Positions 45,003 to 54,566 of a DNA stretch of 64,000 nucleotides are shown one piece after another. Location: NCBI GenBank assembly GCA_963813635.1, contig CAWEZO010000011.1:1-64000 (forward strand), given 5' to 3'. A program made the position numbers and the translations under genes. Under the pieces are notes generated by a model. It was not told where the DNA came from. It did no database searches and was given only the letters and a program-made list of their open reading frames with translations. The DNA comes from JBBRZM01 sp963813635. Its GTDB lineage: Bacteria; Actinomycetota; Acidimicrobiia; IMCC26256; JBBRZM01. The stretch's first letter is position 1. Each line of letters opens with the position of its first letter.

Positions 45003-46800
45003 TGCGCACGATTGCCACCGCCGGTCACGTCGACCACGGGAAATCATCGCTCGTGCGCGCGCTCACCGGCACCGATCCCGACCGGTTCCCCGAGGAGAAG
45101 ACGCGCCGGCTCACGATCGACCTCGGATTCGCGTTCGCGATGCTGCCATCCGGCGAAGAGGTCGGCTTCGTCGACGTGCCCGGTCACGTGCGGTTCATCA
45201 AGAACATGCTCGCCGGCGTCGGAGCAGTCGAGCTCGCGATGCTCGTCGTCGCGGCAACCGAAGGATGGATGCCGCAGACCGAGGAGCACCTTCGGATCCT
45301 CGAGCTTCTCGAAGCGCGCGGCGTTCTCGTGGTGCTCACGAAGGCCGACCTCGTCGACGACGGGGTGCTCGACCTGGCTCGGCTCGAGCTCGACGAGCAC
45401 CTGGCGCAGTCACGCTTTGCCGACGCAGCCGTCGTGACCTGCGACTCTCGCTCGGGCCGCGGGCTCGACGACGTGCGGCGGGCCCTCGACGCGCTGGTCG
45501 CCGCGTCTCCGCTCCCCGCCGATCGGAATCGGCCGCGGCTGTGGGTGGACCGCGTGTTCGTGGCGCGCGGCGTGGGCACCGTGGTGACCGGCACGCTCGC
45601 CGGCGGCGCGCTGCACGTCGACGACCAGGTTGAGGTCGGGGCGCGTCGCCGACGCGGCCCGCGTGCGCGGCATCGAGACGGCCAAACGTCCACTCACACG
45701 CGCCGCGCTGCGGACGCGCGTCGGGCTGAACCTCGCCGGCATCGATCACGACGAGGTGATTCGCGGTGACGCCGTCGTGCGGCCCGGCCAGTGGCTGACG
45801 ACCGATGTCGTCGACCTCGCGCTGCAAACCTTCGGCGACTCGCCGTTCCCGGATCGGGCGACCGTGCACGTGCACCTGGGATCAGGCGAGCATCGGGGCC
45901 GGCTGCGGGTCCTCGATCCTGCTCGCCGCTTCGGCCGGCTCCGATTCGACGCTCCGGTGCTCGTCGCGCCGGGCGATCGCCTGGTCGTGCGCGAGCCGGG
46001 CCGCAACGCGATCCTGGGCGGGGCCGAGGTGCTCGAGGTCTCCCCGACCGCGCGGTACGAAGGCGGCCGCCGCGCAGCTCGAGCTCCCGCCGGCCGCCCG
46101 ACTGCTCGCCGGCCACCCGTGGCTCGTCGGTTCCGAGATCGGCGCGCACACCGGGCTCGGCGACGATCAGGTCACGCAGCTCGTGCAGCAGTGGTTGGCA
46201 AACGGAGCGGCGCGGCAACTCGGTCCGTGGATTGTCAGTCGCGCCTCGTTCGAGGATCTCCACGATCAAGTGCGCGAGCTGGTGCTACAGCATCATCTGC
46301 AGAATCCACTCGGACCGGGCCCGGCCGTCACCGCGCTCGCGATGGCAGCCGGTCTCGACGCCGGTCGGATGCGACTCGCGCTCGAATCGTTCGATGACCT
46401 GACCGTCGAACACGGAGAAGTGCGGCTGTGGACACATCAGCGCACGGCCGAGTCCGACGAAGCGCGGGTACTTGTCGCGGCACTCGACTCGCAACCGTTC
46501 GCTCCGCCCGATCCGAACGAGCTCGGCGCCGACGACGCGCTCGTGCGCACACTCGTCCGCGAAGGCGTGCTCGTCGATCTCGAGGGCATTGTGTTCACGG
46601 CGCGCGCACTTGCCGACGCGCGGGCACGAGTGCAGACAGCGCTCGGGGATGGCGGTGCGCTGACCGTCGCCGACGCACGCGATCTGCTCGGCTCGACGCG
46701 CAAGTTCGTGCTCGCGATCCTCAAGCGGCTCGATGACGACGGCGTCACCCGGCGTGAAGGCGATAACAGGTTTGCGGGACGGGCAACCGTTGCGCGTTGA
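45002..46800 (+). CDS. selB: Selenocysteine-specific translation elongation factor, frameshifted twice
   Basis: EF-Tu-like G domain: AGHVDHGKSSLVRALTGTDP, TIDLGFAF, DVPGHVRFIKNML, TKADL. Domains II/III follow, then C-terminal winged helices that bind the SECIS (LGSTRKFVLAILKRLDDDGV near 46690-46740). Two shifts are needed: an extra G in GGGG at 45638-45641, joining VEVG to RVADAARVRGIE, and one extra base near 46056, joining SPTAR to TKAAAAQLELPP. Corrected length ~598 residues, normal for SelB. Co-translated with selA. Confidence 0.93.
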
Positions 46801-46818
46801 CCGGCACCGACGTCGGAA

Positions 46819-47100
46819 TCAGTGCGGTGCGGCTTGACCGATCTCCTGGGCGGCGACGAGCGCGCGGCGCTCGGCTTCGTTGAGGCCACCCCAGATGCCA
46901 TGCGGCTCACGAATGCTCATGGCGTACTCGAGGCACGGTTCCCGCACCGCGCACTCCCGGCAGATGGCTTTGGCCCGCTGCTCGCGCGCTTCGCGGTCGT
47001 CGCGGCGCTCAGGTGAGGTGGGCGGGAAGAACAACACCGACTCCGGCCCTCGGCATGCCGCTCGTATCTGCCAGGTTCGCTCCAGCGTCCCGACGACCAC
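46819..47100 (-). CDS. WhiB-family Fe-S transcription factor
   Basis: 93 residues. Four cluster cysteines (RAACRGPES, ICREC, REPCLEY) and the turn HGIWGGLNEAERR precede a short basic region. GTG at 47100 has GGAGG upstream, and the long alternative extension is Arg/Gly-rich shadow. In mycobacteria a WhiB gene (whiB4) is next to the ArsA-like pair; here an NfeD gene lies between, so orthology with WhiB4 is possible but unproven. Confidence 0.92.
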   Translation of the reverse strand: MVVGTLERTWQIRAACRGPESVLFFPPTSPERRDDREAREQRAKAICRECAVREPCLEYAMSIREPHGIWGGLNEAERRALVAAQEIGQAAPH

Positions 47101-47235
47101 CGACCCTCCTCGTTTCCTGTGGGCCCCAACGCGTCTCCGCCCCCCCGGGCTGAACTGTGGCGAACCTATACCGGGCTTCACGGCCCGACAAGAGGCCATT
47201 TCGGACGATGGGAACCGCGCGCCGCGGCGTGTGGC

Positions 47236-48690
47236 TCAGGCCGGCGTGGTCTTGGAGCCGCCGCGGCTTTCGCGGTGGTCACGAGCCCCGCCGGTCTCGG
47301 GCTCGACCTCGAGCACGAGGCCGACGACCTCGACCACCCGGACCCGATCGCCCGCCTTGATCGGCGTCGCCCGGTTGGTGCGGGCGCGCCACCGTGCACC
47401 ACGGATCGTGACGACCCCGTCGGGGTCGATGTCGGCCTCGGCATCGCCCAGCTCGCCGATGATCGCGCTCCGTCCGATCGTGGGCGTCGAGAACCGGGCC
47501 CGGATCATCGCGGTCATCCCCCACAACATGAACAGCGCGGTGCCACCACATACGACGACGATGATCCACCAGCGAGGATCGAGTCGCGACGAACCCCCGT
47601 ACAACGTGAGCGACCCGGCGACGAGCGAGACGCCACCGATGATCGTCCACGCGCCCAACCCGCCGGCTTGCACGTCGACGGCGAAGCCGAAGAGCCCGAG
47701 CATCAGCAGCCCGGCCGCCCACCAGTGCACCGGGAGGTGCGAGAACCCGACGAGTGCGCCGACCAGCGCAATCGCGCCGGTGAGGCCGGCGAGCCCGATC
47801 GCCGCGGTGTAGAACTCGAAGATCATCAATGCGAGCCCGAACACGAACAACATGTAGGCGACCGACGGACTGATCAGCGTGTGCAACGAACGGCCGTCGA
47901 GACTGAGCCCGGCGAAGACGGCCTCTTGCCTCGGCTGCCGGCGCCGTCCGCGGCCCTTGCCCACGACTGTGGCCGTCGACAGCTTCACGGTGCCTGTGGC
48001 CGTCTTCACCGTGGTCCCGTCGAGCCCGACGATCAGCTCCCCGAGTGTGGGCCGCACCGTGTTGGTTGCGCGGACACGAGCCGCGGCGTCGGCTGAGAGG
48101 CGCTTCGAGACGAGCCGGCGCGCGCCCGCTGGGCTCCGGCCGTGCAGCGACGCGAGATGCGCCAGTTGGTCGCGGATCACGCGGTCGTTCGGAGACGACG
48201 GGTGATCAAGGAGGAGCGGAGACGCCGGGCCGATGCCCGAGCCCGACGACACCGACGCAACGTGCGACGCCTCGACGATCAATGCCGCGACGCCTTTTGC
48301 CTTGGCCCCCGAGGGCCCGACCCACGCGACGACGGGCACGCTTGATCGCGAGATGTCACGCACGATCGATTGCACATCGACGTCGACTCCGCCGCTCGAG
48401 TCGATCTGCAACATCAGGGCCGTCGACCGGCGCGTGTTGGCATCGCGGATCGCGCGGCGGATCAGCGAAGCGTTCGGCGTGTCGATGAGACCCTGGACTT
48501 GCACCACATTGATCGGGTGTTGCGCGGCGCTGCGGGCGGGCCGCGCGGCACGCGCTCCGGATTCCCCGGAGTCGACCGCCGCACTCGCGACGTCGGCCAG
48601 GAGAATGACGGCGGCCACCACAACTGCAGCGAGAGCGACGAGACGCCGGCTGCGTGATCGCAGAACGGGCCGTGACATCAGCGCTCCCAT
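47236..48690 (-). CDS. NfeD-family protein with ClpP/S49-like serine protease domain
   Basis: 484 residues. A signal anchor (LVALAAVVVAAVILLADVAS) precedes a ClpP-like domain (~55-200) with LQIDSSGGVDVDVQSIV and the serine region SVSSGSGIGPASPLL. About four membrane helices follow (~285-410), and a C-terminal NfeD OB fold contains DPDGVVTIRGARWRAR and VRVVEVVGLVLEVEP. Likely a membrane-quality-control protease that works with SPFH-type proteins. ATG at 48690 or 48678. Confidence 0.88.
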   Translation of the reverse strand: MGALMSRPVLRSRSRRLVALAAVVVAAVILLADVASAAVDSGESGARAARPARSAAQHPINVVQVQGLIDTPNASLIRRAIRDANTRRSTALMLQIDSSGGVDVDVQSIVRDISRSSVPVVAWVGPSGAKAKGVAALIVEASHVASVSSGSGIGPASPLLLDHPSSPNDRVIRDQLAHLASLHGRSPAGARRLVSKRLSADAAARVRATNTVRPTLGELIVGLDGTTVKTATGTVKLSTATVVGKGRGRRRQPRQEAVFAGLSLDGRSLHTLISPSVAYMLFVFGLALMIFEFYTAAIGLAGLTGAIALVGALVGFSHLPVHWWAAGLLMLGLFGFAVDVQAGGLGAWTIIGGVSLVAGSLTLYGGSSRLDPRWWIIVVVCGGTALFMLWGMTAMIRARFSTPTIGRSAIIGELGDAEADIDPDGVVTIRGARWRARTNRATPIKAGDRVRVVEVVGLVLEVEPETGGARDHRESRGGSKTTPA

Positions 48691-48703
48691 AGCATGACCG
48701 GCG

Positions 48704-49642
48704 ATGGAGCTCTCATCCTTCTGCTCCACCTCCCGGGTCGTGATCGTGGCGGGCAAGGGCGGCGTCGGAAAGACCACCGTCACCTCCGCCCTGGCCACCG
48801 TCGCAGCCCGAGCAGGGTCGAGCGTGCTGATCGTGGAGGTCGAAGGCAAATCGGGCCTCGCGTCGGGTTTCGGCGTGCCCCCGCTCATCTACGAGGAGGC
48901 GGAGCTCGCACCCGGCATCCGGGCCCGCACGCTCACCCCCGACCAGGCGCTGATCGACTACCTGCAACGCCGCGGCCTGAACCGCATCTCGAAGCGGCTG
49001 GTCAACTCGGGCGCGCTCGATGTCGTCGCGACCGCCGTTCCCGGCATGAAAGACATCCTTGTGCTCGGCAAGGTGAAGCAACTCGAGCAACTGGACGCCG
49101 CCGACCTCATCCTGATCGACGCGCCGGCGGCGGGCCACGCGATCACGTTCCTGCTGTCGGCACGCGGGCTGCTCGACGCCGTTCGCGTCGGTCCGGTCCG
49201 CAAGCAGGCGGCCGAAGTCGTCGAGATGCTTGCCGACCCCGCGCGGTGTCAGGTGCTGATGGTTACGCTCCCCGAGGAGACACCGGTCAACGAGCTCGTC
49301 GAGACCGCGTACACCATCGAGGAGCGAGCCGGCGTCAGGCTCGGCCCTGTCATCGTCAACGGGTGTTATGAAGACCGCGCGGTCGACGGATCGCTCGACC
49401 AAGTCCGCAAGGATGCCGACCGCCTCGAGGTGTTCGTCTCCGACCGTGAAGCCGCCGACCTCATCGCCGCGGCGCGTTTCCGCACTCAGCGTCAGGAATT
49501 GCAGCGCCACCAGATCGAGCGATTGCGCGAGCAGCTCCCGCTCCCGCAGCTGCGACTGCCGTTCCTCTTCTCTGCTGACGTCGGCGCGCACGAGATCGAG
49601 ACGCTTGCCGACGCGCTTGCCAACGAGATCGGCACGCTGTGA
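48704..49642 (+). CDS. ArsA/GET3-like anion-transporting ATPase (first of pair)
   Basis: 312 residues. Walker A is VVIVAGKGGVGKTTVTSALA; the switch regions include IDAPAAGHAITFLLSARGLL. It pairs with the next gene, overlapping by GTGA, as in Rv3679/Rv3680 of mycobacteria. No arsenic genes are near, so an arsenite role is unlikely. Divergent from nfeD. Confidence 0.88.
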   Translation: MELSSFCSTSRVVIVAGKGGVGKTTVTSALATVAARAGSSVLIVEVEGKSGLASGFGVPPLIYEEAELAPGIRARTLTPDQALIDYLQRRGLNRISKRLVNSGALDVVATAVPGMKDILVLGKVKQLEQLDAADLILIDAPAAGHAITFLLSARGLLDAVRVGPVRKQAAEVVEMLADPARCQVLMVTLPEETPVNELVETAYTIEERAGVRLGPVIVNGCYEDRAVDGSLDQVRKDADRLEVFVSDREAADLIAAARFRTQRQELQRHQIERLREQLPLPQLRLPFLFSADVGAHEIETLADALANEIGTL

Positions 49643-50826
49643 GCACGCCCGACCCGTTCTCCGCGCTCGTCGAGCAGCGCCATGTGCTCGTGTGCTGCGG
49701 CACCGGCGGCGTCGGCAAGACCACGACTGCGGCCGTGCTCGCGCTCGAAGGAGCGCGTCGGGGCCGGCGCTCCGTTGTGGTCACGATCGATCCGGCGCGC
49801 CGCCTCGCCAACACCCTCGGGCTCGACGAGCTCTCCAACGAGCCGCATGAGATCGATCGCGCGCAATGGGATCCCGCGGGCGACGCGCCGAAGTCGGCGA
49901 GCGTCTCGGCGTTGATGCTCGACACGAAGTCGACTTTCGACGCGTTGGTGTGGAAGTACGCGGCGACGGAGGATCAGGCCGAGCGGATCCTCGCCAACCG
50001 GTTCTACCGCAACATCTCGGGAGCCCTCGGGGGCACGCAGGAATACATGGCCATGGAGAAGCTGCACGAGCTCGACGAGGACGGGTCGTTCGACCTCATC
50101 GTCGTCGACACGCCGCCGACACGCCATGCGCTCGAGTTCCTCGACGCGCCCGCCCGTCTCACGCGCATGCTCGACAACCGAATCTTCCGGCTGCTCATGG
50201 TGCCGACTCGCGTCTACCTTCGAGTCGCGAGCGTGGCGGTCACAACCTTCCTCCGAACGGTGTCGCGCGTCGTGGGCTCGGAGGTGATCGACGACATCGT
50301 CGCGTTCTTCCGTGCATTCGAGGGCATGGAGGAAGGCTTTCGATCGCGGGCGCAGGGCGTGCAGGATCTGCTCGCCGACCACTCGACCGGGTTCGTGCTC
50401 GTCACGACGCCGGGCCGTGATGCGGTGGAGGAGTCGAGCTACTTCGCGAACGAGCTGAGCGAGCACGACATCGGGGTTGCCGCGCTCGTGGTCAATCGCA
50501 TCCATCCCCGTTTCGGGACGGAGCGCCCCGAAGGCCTTCGGGCGCGGGCCGCGACGCTGGCCGGAATGGCGGAGTCGGGCGATCCGGAGGTGCACGCGGC
50601 AGCCACCCGCCTGCACGCGCTGTACGCGAACCTCGCCGACTTCGTCGAGGTCGCCGAGCGCGAGCTGGGCCACGTCGCCGGTGTGCGCGAGCGCGTCGGC
50701 TTCGCCGCCGTGGGCTACGTGCCGTACCTGTCCAGCGACGTCCACGATTTCAAGGCGCTCGAGGCCGTCGGCCGGTTGCTCTTCGGCGGTTCGCCCTCTG
50801 CGGTGGTGGAGATGGGCGCGGGCTAG
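49639..50826 (+). CDS. ArsA/GET3-like anion-transporting ATPase (second of pair)
   Basis: 395 residues. The deviant Walker A is HVLVCCGTGGVGKTTTAAVL, with VVTIDPARRLANTLGL and the switch II VVDTPPTRHALEFLDAP. GTG at 49639 overlaps the preceding stop. Heterodimer formation with the partner is probable from known structures of the mycobacterial pair. Intact. Confidence 0.88.
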   Translation: MSTPDPFSALVEQRHVLVCCGTGGVGKTTTAAVLALEGARRGRRSVVVTIDPARRLANTLGLDELSNEPHEIDRAQWDPAGDAPKSASVSALMLDTKSTFDALVWKYAATEDQAERILANRFYRNISGALGGTQEYMAMEKLHELDEDGSFDLIVVDTPPTRHALEFLDAPARLTRMLDNRIFRLLMVPTRVYLRVASVAVTTFLRTVSRVVGSEVIDDIVAFFRAFEGMEEGFRSRAQGVQDLLADHSTGFVLVTTPGRDAVEESSYFANELSEHDIGVAALVVNRIHPRFGTERPEGLRARAATLAGMAESGDPEVHAAATRLHALYANLADFVEVAERELGHVAGVRERVGFAAVGYVPYLSSDVHDFKALEAVGRLLFGGSPSAVVEMGAG

Positions 50827-50835
50827 CCTCCGACG

Positions 50836-51216
50836 ATGACGAAGATCATGGTCGCCTCCGACGCACGCTGGATACGAGAGCAGGTCCGCACCGCGTTCGT
50901 CGCGCCCGGTCAGCGGGTCATCGAGGTCGAGCATGGCCGCGAGGTCCGCGACGCGGTCGGTCGCGAGCACCCCGACCTCGTCATCCTCGACCTGCAGATC
51001 GGCAGCATGGGCGGCTTCGCCGTGGCGATCGATCTGCACCTCGAAGCCACCGCCGGCCGCTTGCCTGCTGCGCCGATCCTCTTGTTGCTCGATCGCGAAG
51101 CGGATCGGTTCCTCGCCAAACGCGCCGACGCGGCCGCCGCGCTGCTGAAGCCGATCGATGCCGGCGTGCTACGTCGCACTGCCAAGTCGCTGCTTGCCGA
51201 GCGCGCTGCGGGATAG
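50836..51216 (+). CDS. Stand-alone response-regulator receiver protein
   Basis: 126 residues with a single CheY-like domain. The putative phosphoacceptor Asp lies in DLVILDLQIGSMGGFAV and the conserved lysine in AALLKPIDAGVLR. No output domain. It starts 9 bp after the ATPase pair and is likely co-transcribed. The partner kinase is not visible. Confidence 0.82.
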   Translation: MTKIMVASDARWIREQVRTAFVAPGQRVIEVEHGREVRDAVGREHPDLVILDLQIGSMGGFAVAIDLHLEATAGRLPAAPILLLLDREADRFLAKRADAAAALLKPIDAGVLRRTAKSLLAERAAG

Positions 51217-51268
51217 CGGTATCGGCAGGGAGCGTCATCCGGGGTGGGCGCTACACTCGCCATCCCTT

Positions 51269-51346
51269 CGGGATGTGGCGCAGTTTGGTTAGCGCGCAGC
51301 GTTCGGGACGCTGAGGCCCCGGGTTCAAATCCCGGCATCCCGACCA
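51269..51346 (+). tRNA. tRNA-Pro (anticodon CGG), CCA encoded
   Basis: Acceptor CGGGATG pairs with CATCCCG, followed by A73 and an encoded CCA. The anticodon arm CAGCG-TTCGGGA-CGCTG gives CGG, reading CCG proline codons. The T arm is CCGGG-TTCAAAT-CCCGG. The preceding bases CATCCCTTC can pair with the 5' acceptor strand. Confidence 0.96.
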
Positions 51347-51366
51347 AGAGCGCACCGCCGATCCAC

Positions 51367-51415
51367 GTTTACTCGAGGATTTCCCCGGTATTTGGCGGTA
51401 ATACCTCGAGTAAAC
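51367..51415. repeat. Perfect 12-bp inverted repeat downstream of tRNA-Pro
   Basis: GTTTACTCGAGG at 51367 and CCTCGAGTAAAC at 51404 flank an AT-richer 25-nt spacer. It lies 20 bp after the tRNA and just past the asd stop on the other strand. Could be a shared terminator, a protein-binding dyad or a recombination site; it has no T-run. Confidence 0.85.
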
Positions 51416-51435
51416 GAGCTTTGGACAAGGCTTGC

Positions 51436-52467
51436 CTACATGTGCAGCAGGACCTCGGCCATCTGCACCGCATTGAGGGCGGCGCCCTTGCGGAGGTTGT
51501 CGCCGGTGACCCAGAGATCGAGTGTGCTTGCCTGCGACGGGTCTTCGCGCAACCTGCCGACGAGCACCGGATCGATGCCCGCCGCCTCGAGCGGAGTGGG
51601 GTATCCCGCGCCACCATCGACGAGCTGCACGCCGGGCGCCGCCTCGAGCAACGCGGCCGCTTCGTCGCGCGACAGTGCGCGACGAAGCTTCAGGTTGGCT
51701 GACATCGCGTGACCGACGTACACCGGCACACGCACGCACGTCGCGCTCACGGCAAGCTCGGGCGCGTGCAGGATCTTGCGGCTCTCGTGTCTGAGCTTCC
51801 ATTCCTCCGATGTCGAACCGTCGTCGCGCATCGACCCGGCGAGTGGGATCACGTTGCCGGCGATCGGACGGTCCCACACGTCGCCCGGCGCGACCGCGCC
51901 GTCGATCGCGCCGGCGCGCCGGAAGCGCTCCGCTTGGCCGTCGCCTTTCGTCCACTGCTCGTCGAGCTCGTGCACGCCGACCTGGCCGGCGCCCGACACC
52001 GATTGATACGTGGACACGACCATGCGCTCGATCCCCGCTGCGTGGTGCAGCGGCGCGAGCGCGGTGACGAGCACCATCGTGGTGCAGTTGGGGCATGACG
52101 CGATGCCCTTGGGCATCGACCCGAGGTCTTCGGGGTTCACTTCGGCAACCACCAGCGGCACGTCGGGATCCATGCGGAACGCGGCTGACTTGTCGATTAC
52201 GAGTGCGCCCGCCGCGGCCGCCTTGGGAGCCCACTCCTCTGACAGCGGATCCTCCACATCGACGAACACAAAATCGAGGCCGTCGAAACACCCGTCGCGC
52301 AGCACCTGACATGCAACCTCGCCGTGGACGAATGGCAGGTTGCGCCCCTCGGAACGTGCTGATGCGTACGCGCGCAGCTCATCGACCGGAAACGAGTGCT
52401 CCGCGAGAACGCGCAGCATCTCGCCGCCGACCAGCCCGGTCGCGCCAACCACGCCCACGCGAGCCAC
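51436..52467 (-). CDS. asd: Aspartate-semialdehyde dehydrogenase
   Basis: 343 residues. The NADP-binding N-terminus is VARVGVVGATGLVGGEMLRV and the catalytic cysteine lies in SCPNCTTMVLV. The active-site His region is LRHESRKILH. It reduces aspartyl phosphate in lysine/threonine/methionine and diaminopimelate synthesis. GTG at 52467 is 5 nt after the lysC stop, so lysC-asd form an operon. Intact. Confidence 0.95.
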   Translation of the reverse strand: MARVGVVGATGLVGGEMLRVLAEHSFPVDELRAYASARSEGRNLPFVHGEVACQVLRDGCFDGLDFVFVDVEDPLSEEWAPKAAAAGALVIDKSAAFRMDPDVPLVVAEVNPEDLGSMPKGIASCPNCTTMVLVTALAPLHHAAGIERMVVSTYQSVSGAGQVGVHELDEQWTKGDGQAERFRRAGAIDGAVAPGDVWDRPIAGNVIPLAGSMRDDGSTSEEWKLRHESRKILHAPELAVSATCVRVPVYVGHAMSANLKLRRALSRDEAAALLEAAPGVQLVDGGAGYPTPLEAAGIDPVLVGRLREDPSQASTLDLWVTGDNLRKGAALNAVQMAEVLLHM

Positions 52468-52472
52468 GGCGG

Positions 52473-53690
52473 CTAGTCCTCCCCGAGCGCGAAGGCGCGA
52501 TGTAGCGCCCGCACCGCGAGCTCGACGTCGGCCGATCCGACGACACACGAGATACGGATCGATGACGTGGAGATCATCTCGATGTTGATCTGCTCCGCCG
52601 CCAGCACTTCGAACATCTGCGCCGCAACGCCGGGATGCGTTCTCATCCCCGCGCCGACGAGTGACACGCGGCCGATATCCGGATCGTGGGTGATGCCGCT
52701 GGCCTCGACGTCGGCCACGACTTTGTCGAGCACGCCGAGCGTGCGCGTGAGGTCGTCGCGCGGCACGGTGAACGAGATGTCGGTGTGACCGGCGGTCGAG
52801 ACGTTCTGCACGATCATGTCGACGTTGACCGACTCGTCGGCAAGGGTACGGAACACCTTGGCCGCGATTCCGGGCCGGTCGGGCACCTGCTCGATCGTGA
52901 CTTTGGCCTCGGAGGCGTCGTGACTGACCCCCGAGATGATTGCGTGCTCCATCGACGGATCATCCTCTCCTACCCACGTGCCCGGCTCCCACGTGAAGCT
53001 CGAACGCACGTGCACCGGCACACCATGGTTGCGCGCGAACTCGACCGCGCGTAGCGCAAGCACTTTTCCCCCTGTCGCAGCCAGGTCGAGCATCTCCTCG
53101 TACGTCAGGCGGGGCAGCCGGCGCGCCTCGGGCACGATCCGCGGATCCGCCGTGAAGACCCCCGCGACGTCGGTGTAGATCTCGCACGCCTCTGCACCCA
53201 GCTCCGCCGCCAGCGCGACCGCAGTCGTGTCGGAGCCGCCGCGGCCGAGGGTCGTGATCGCCGCGGCGGTCGAGACGCCCTGGAATCCCGCGACCACCGC
53301 AACACACCCGTCGTCGACTGCGGCGCGAATACGGTCGGCCCGCACCTCGAGGATCTTGGCCCGGCCGTGGTCGGCGTCGGTGACGATGCCGGCCTGTGAT
53401 CCGGTGAACGAAACGGCGGCCTCACCCTGATCGATGATCGCCATGCACAGCAGAGCAATCGAGATTCGCTCACCCGAGGTGAGGAGCATGTCGAGCTCAC
53501 GCGCCGCCGGTGCCTGTGAGACATCTCGCGCGAGGCGCACCAGGTCGTCGGTCGTCTTGCCCATCGCCGAGACGACCACAATGACGTCCTTGCCTTCGCG
53601 CCTCGTGCGCACGATGTGCTCGGCAACGGATCTGATCCGTCCGGGATCGGCCACCGACGTGCCACCGAATTTCTGCACGAGAAGGGTCAC
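52473..53690 (-). CDS. lysC: Aspartate kinase with ACT domains
   Basis: 405 residues. The kinase domain starts LLVQKFGGTSVADPGRI, with ITTLGRGGSDTTAVALAAEL and YTDVAGVFTADPRIVP. Two ACT repeats at the C-terminus (VPDRPGIAAKVFRTLADESV and HPGVAAQMFEVLAAEQINIE) give feedback control by lysine/threonine. GTG at 53690 begins the conserved VTLLVQKFGG; longer readings upstream are shadow sequence. Confidence 0.95.
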   Translation of the reverse strand: MTLLVQKFGGTSVADPGRIRSVAEHIVRTRREGKDVIVVVSAMGKTTDDLVRLARDVSQAPAARELDMLLTSGERISIALLCMAIIDQGEAAVSFTGSQAGIVTDADHGRAKILEVRADRIRAAVDDGCVAVVAGFQGVSTAAAITTLGRGGSDTTAVALAAELGAEACEIYTDVAGVFTADPRIVPEARRLPRLTYEEMLDLAATGGKVLALRAVEFARNHGVPVHVRSSFTWEPGTWVGEDDPSMEHAIISGVSHDASEAKVTIEQVPDRPGIAAKVFRTLADESVNVDMIVQNVSTAGHTDISFTVPRDDLTRTLGVLDKVVADVEASGITHDPDIGRVSLVGAGMRTHPGVAAQMFEVLAAEQINIEMISTSSIRISCVVGSADVELAVRALHRAFALGED

Positions 53691-53780
53691 GCGGGCACGG
53701 TACCAGCGGCCTCCAGCCGGGCTTTCGTCATTTGCGCCGCGGTCACGACGCCACTGTGGACGTCGGTAGACTTTCCGCCC

Positions 53781-54563
53781 GTGTCCAAGGCATCGAAGCG
53801 CGAGCGTCAGCGCGAGAATCGCGAGCGCCGTCGTGAGATCGAAATCTCGATGCAGAAGCGCTCGCAGCGGCTCCGGACGCTCCGCAACATCGCGATCGTC
53901 GCGGTACCGATCATCGTGCTCGTCGTGGTGCTGCAGCTCAACAACAGCAGCGGGAGTAGCAGCAAGAAGGCCGCGCCGAAGTCGAAGGCACCCGCCATGA
54001 CCATCGACCCGGCCAAGAACTACACCGCGCTGATGAAGACGAGCGAGGGCGACATCACGATCGCGCTCGACGCCAAACAGGCGCCGAAAACCGTGAACAG
54101 CTTCGTGTACCTGGCCCAGAAGAACTTCTACAACAACACGTTGTTCCACCGCATCGTCACGGACTACGTCGACCAGGGCGGCGACCCGACGCTCACCGGG
54201 AAACGCGGCGCCGGCTACACGCTCCCCGACGAGCCGCCGGCGACGGCTTACAAGGTGGGCGCGGTCGCAATGGCCAACACCGGGAAGCCCCACACCAGCG
54301 GCTCGCAGTTCTTCCTGACCGTCAGCGATGCCGGTGCTGCGCAACTCAACGCCGCTCCGGTCAAGTACTCGGTTCTCGGCCAGATCACTGCGGGGCTCGA
54401 CGTCGCGCAGAAGATCAACACGTTCGGCTCGGCAGATCAGGCCGGCACACCGACAAAGAAGATCTCCGTGCTCAGCGTGACCATCTCGGTCGACGGCCAG
54501 CCGCTGCCACCACCGACATCCGCAGCCAAAGCACCTGCGACAACCACGACCAAGAAGCCGTAG
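53781..54563 (+). CDS. Cyclophilin-type peptidyl-prolyl isomerase, membrane-anchored
   Basis: 260 residues. A highly charged N-terminus (SKASKRERQRENRERRRE) precedes one membrane helix (IAIVAVPIIVLVVVLQL), a Ser/Lys linker and a cyclophilin domain (~95-235) with FLTVSDAG and NTLFHRIVTDYVDQGGDPT. It acts outside the membrane in protein folding. GTG at 53781 lacks a ribosome site; TAGACT 6-7 nt upstream suggests a leaderless transcript. Converges with the S51-like gene, 3 bp apart. Confidence 0.9.
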   Translation: MSKASKRERQRENRERRREIEISMQKRSQRLRTLRNIAIVAVPIIVLVVVLQLNNSSGSSSKKAAPKSKAPAMTIDPAKNYTALMKTSEGDITIALDAKQAPKTVNSFVYLAQKNFYNNTLFHRIVTDYVDQGGDPTLTGKRGAGYTLPDEPPATAYKVGAVAMANTGKPHTSGSQFFLTVSDAGAAQLNAAPVKYSVLGQITAGLDVAQKINTFGSADQAGTPTKKISVLSVTISVDGQPLPPPTSAAKAPATTTTKKP

Positions 54564-54566
54564 CGC

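Noticed and set aside
50910..51347. Minus-strand frames over tRNA-Pro that read like GFEPGASASRTLRANQ
   Set aside because: This is the well-known spurious translation of an antisense tRNA and not a protein.
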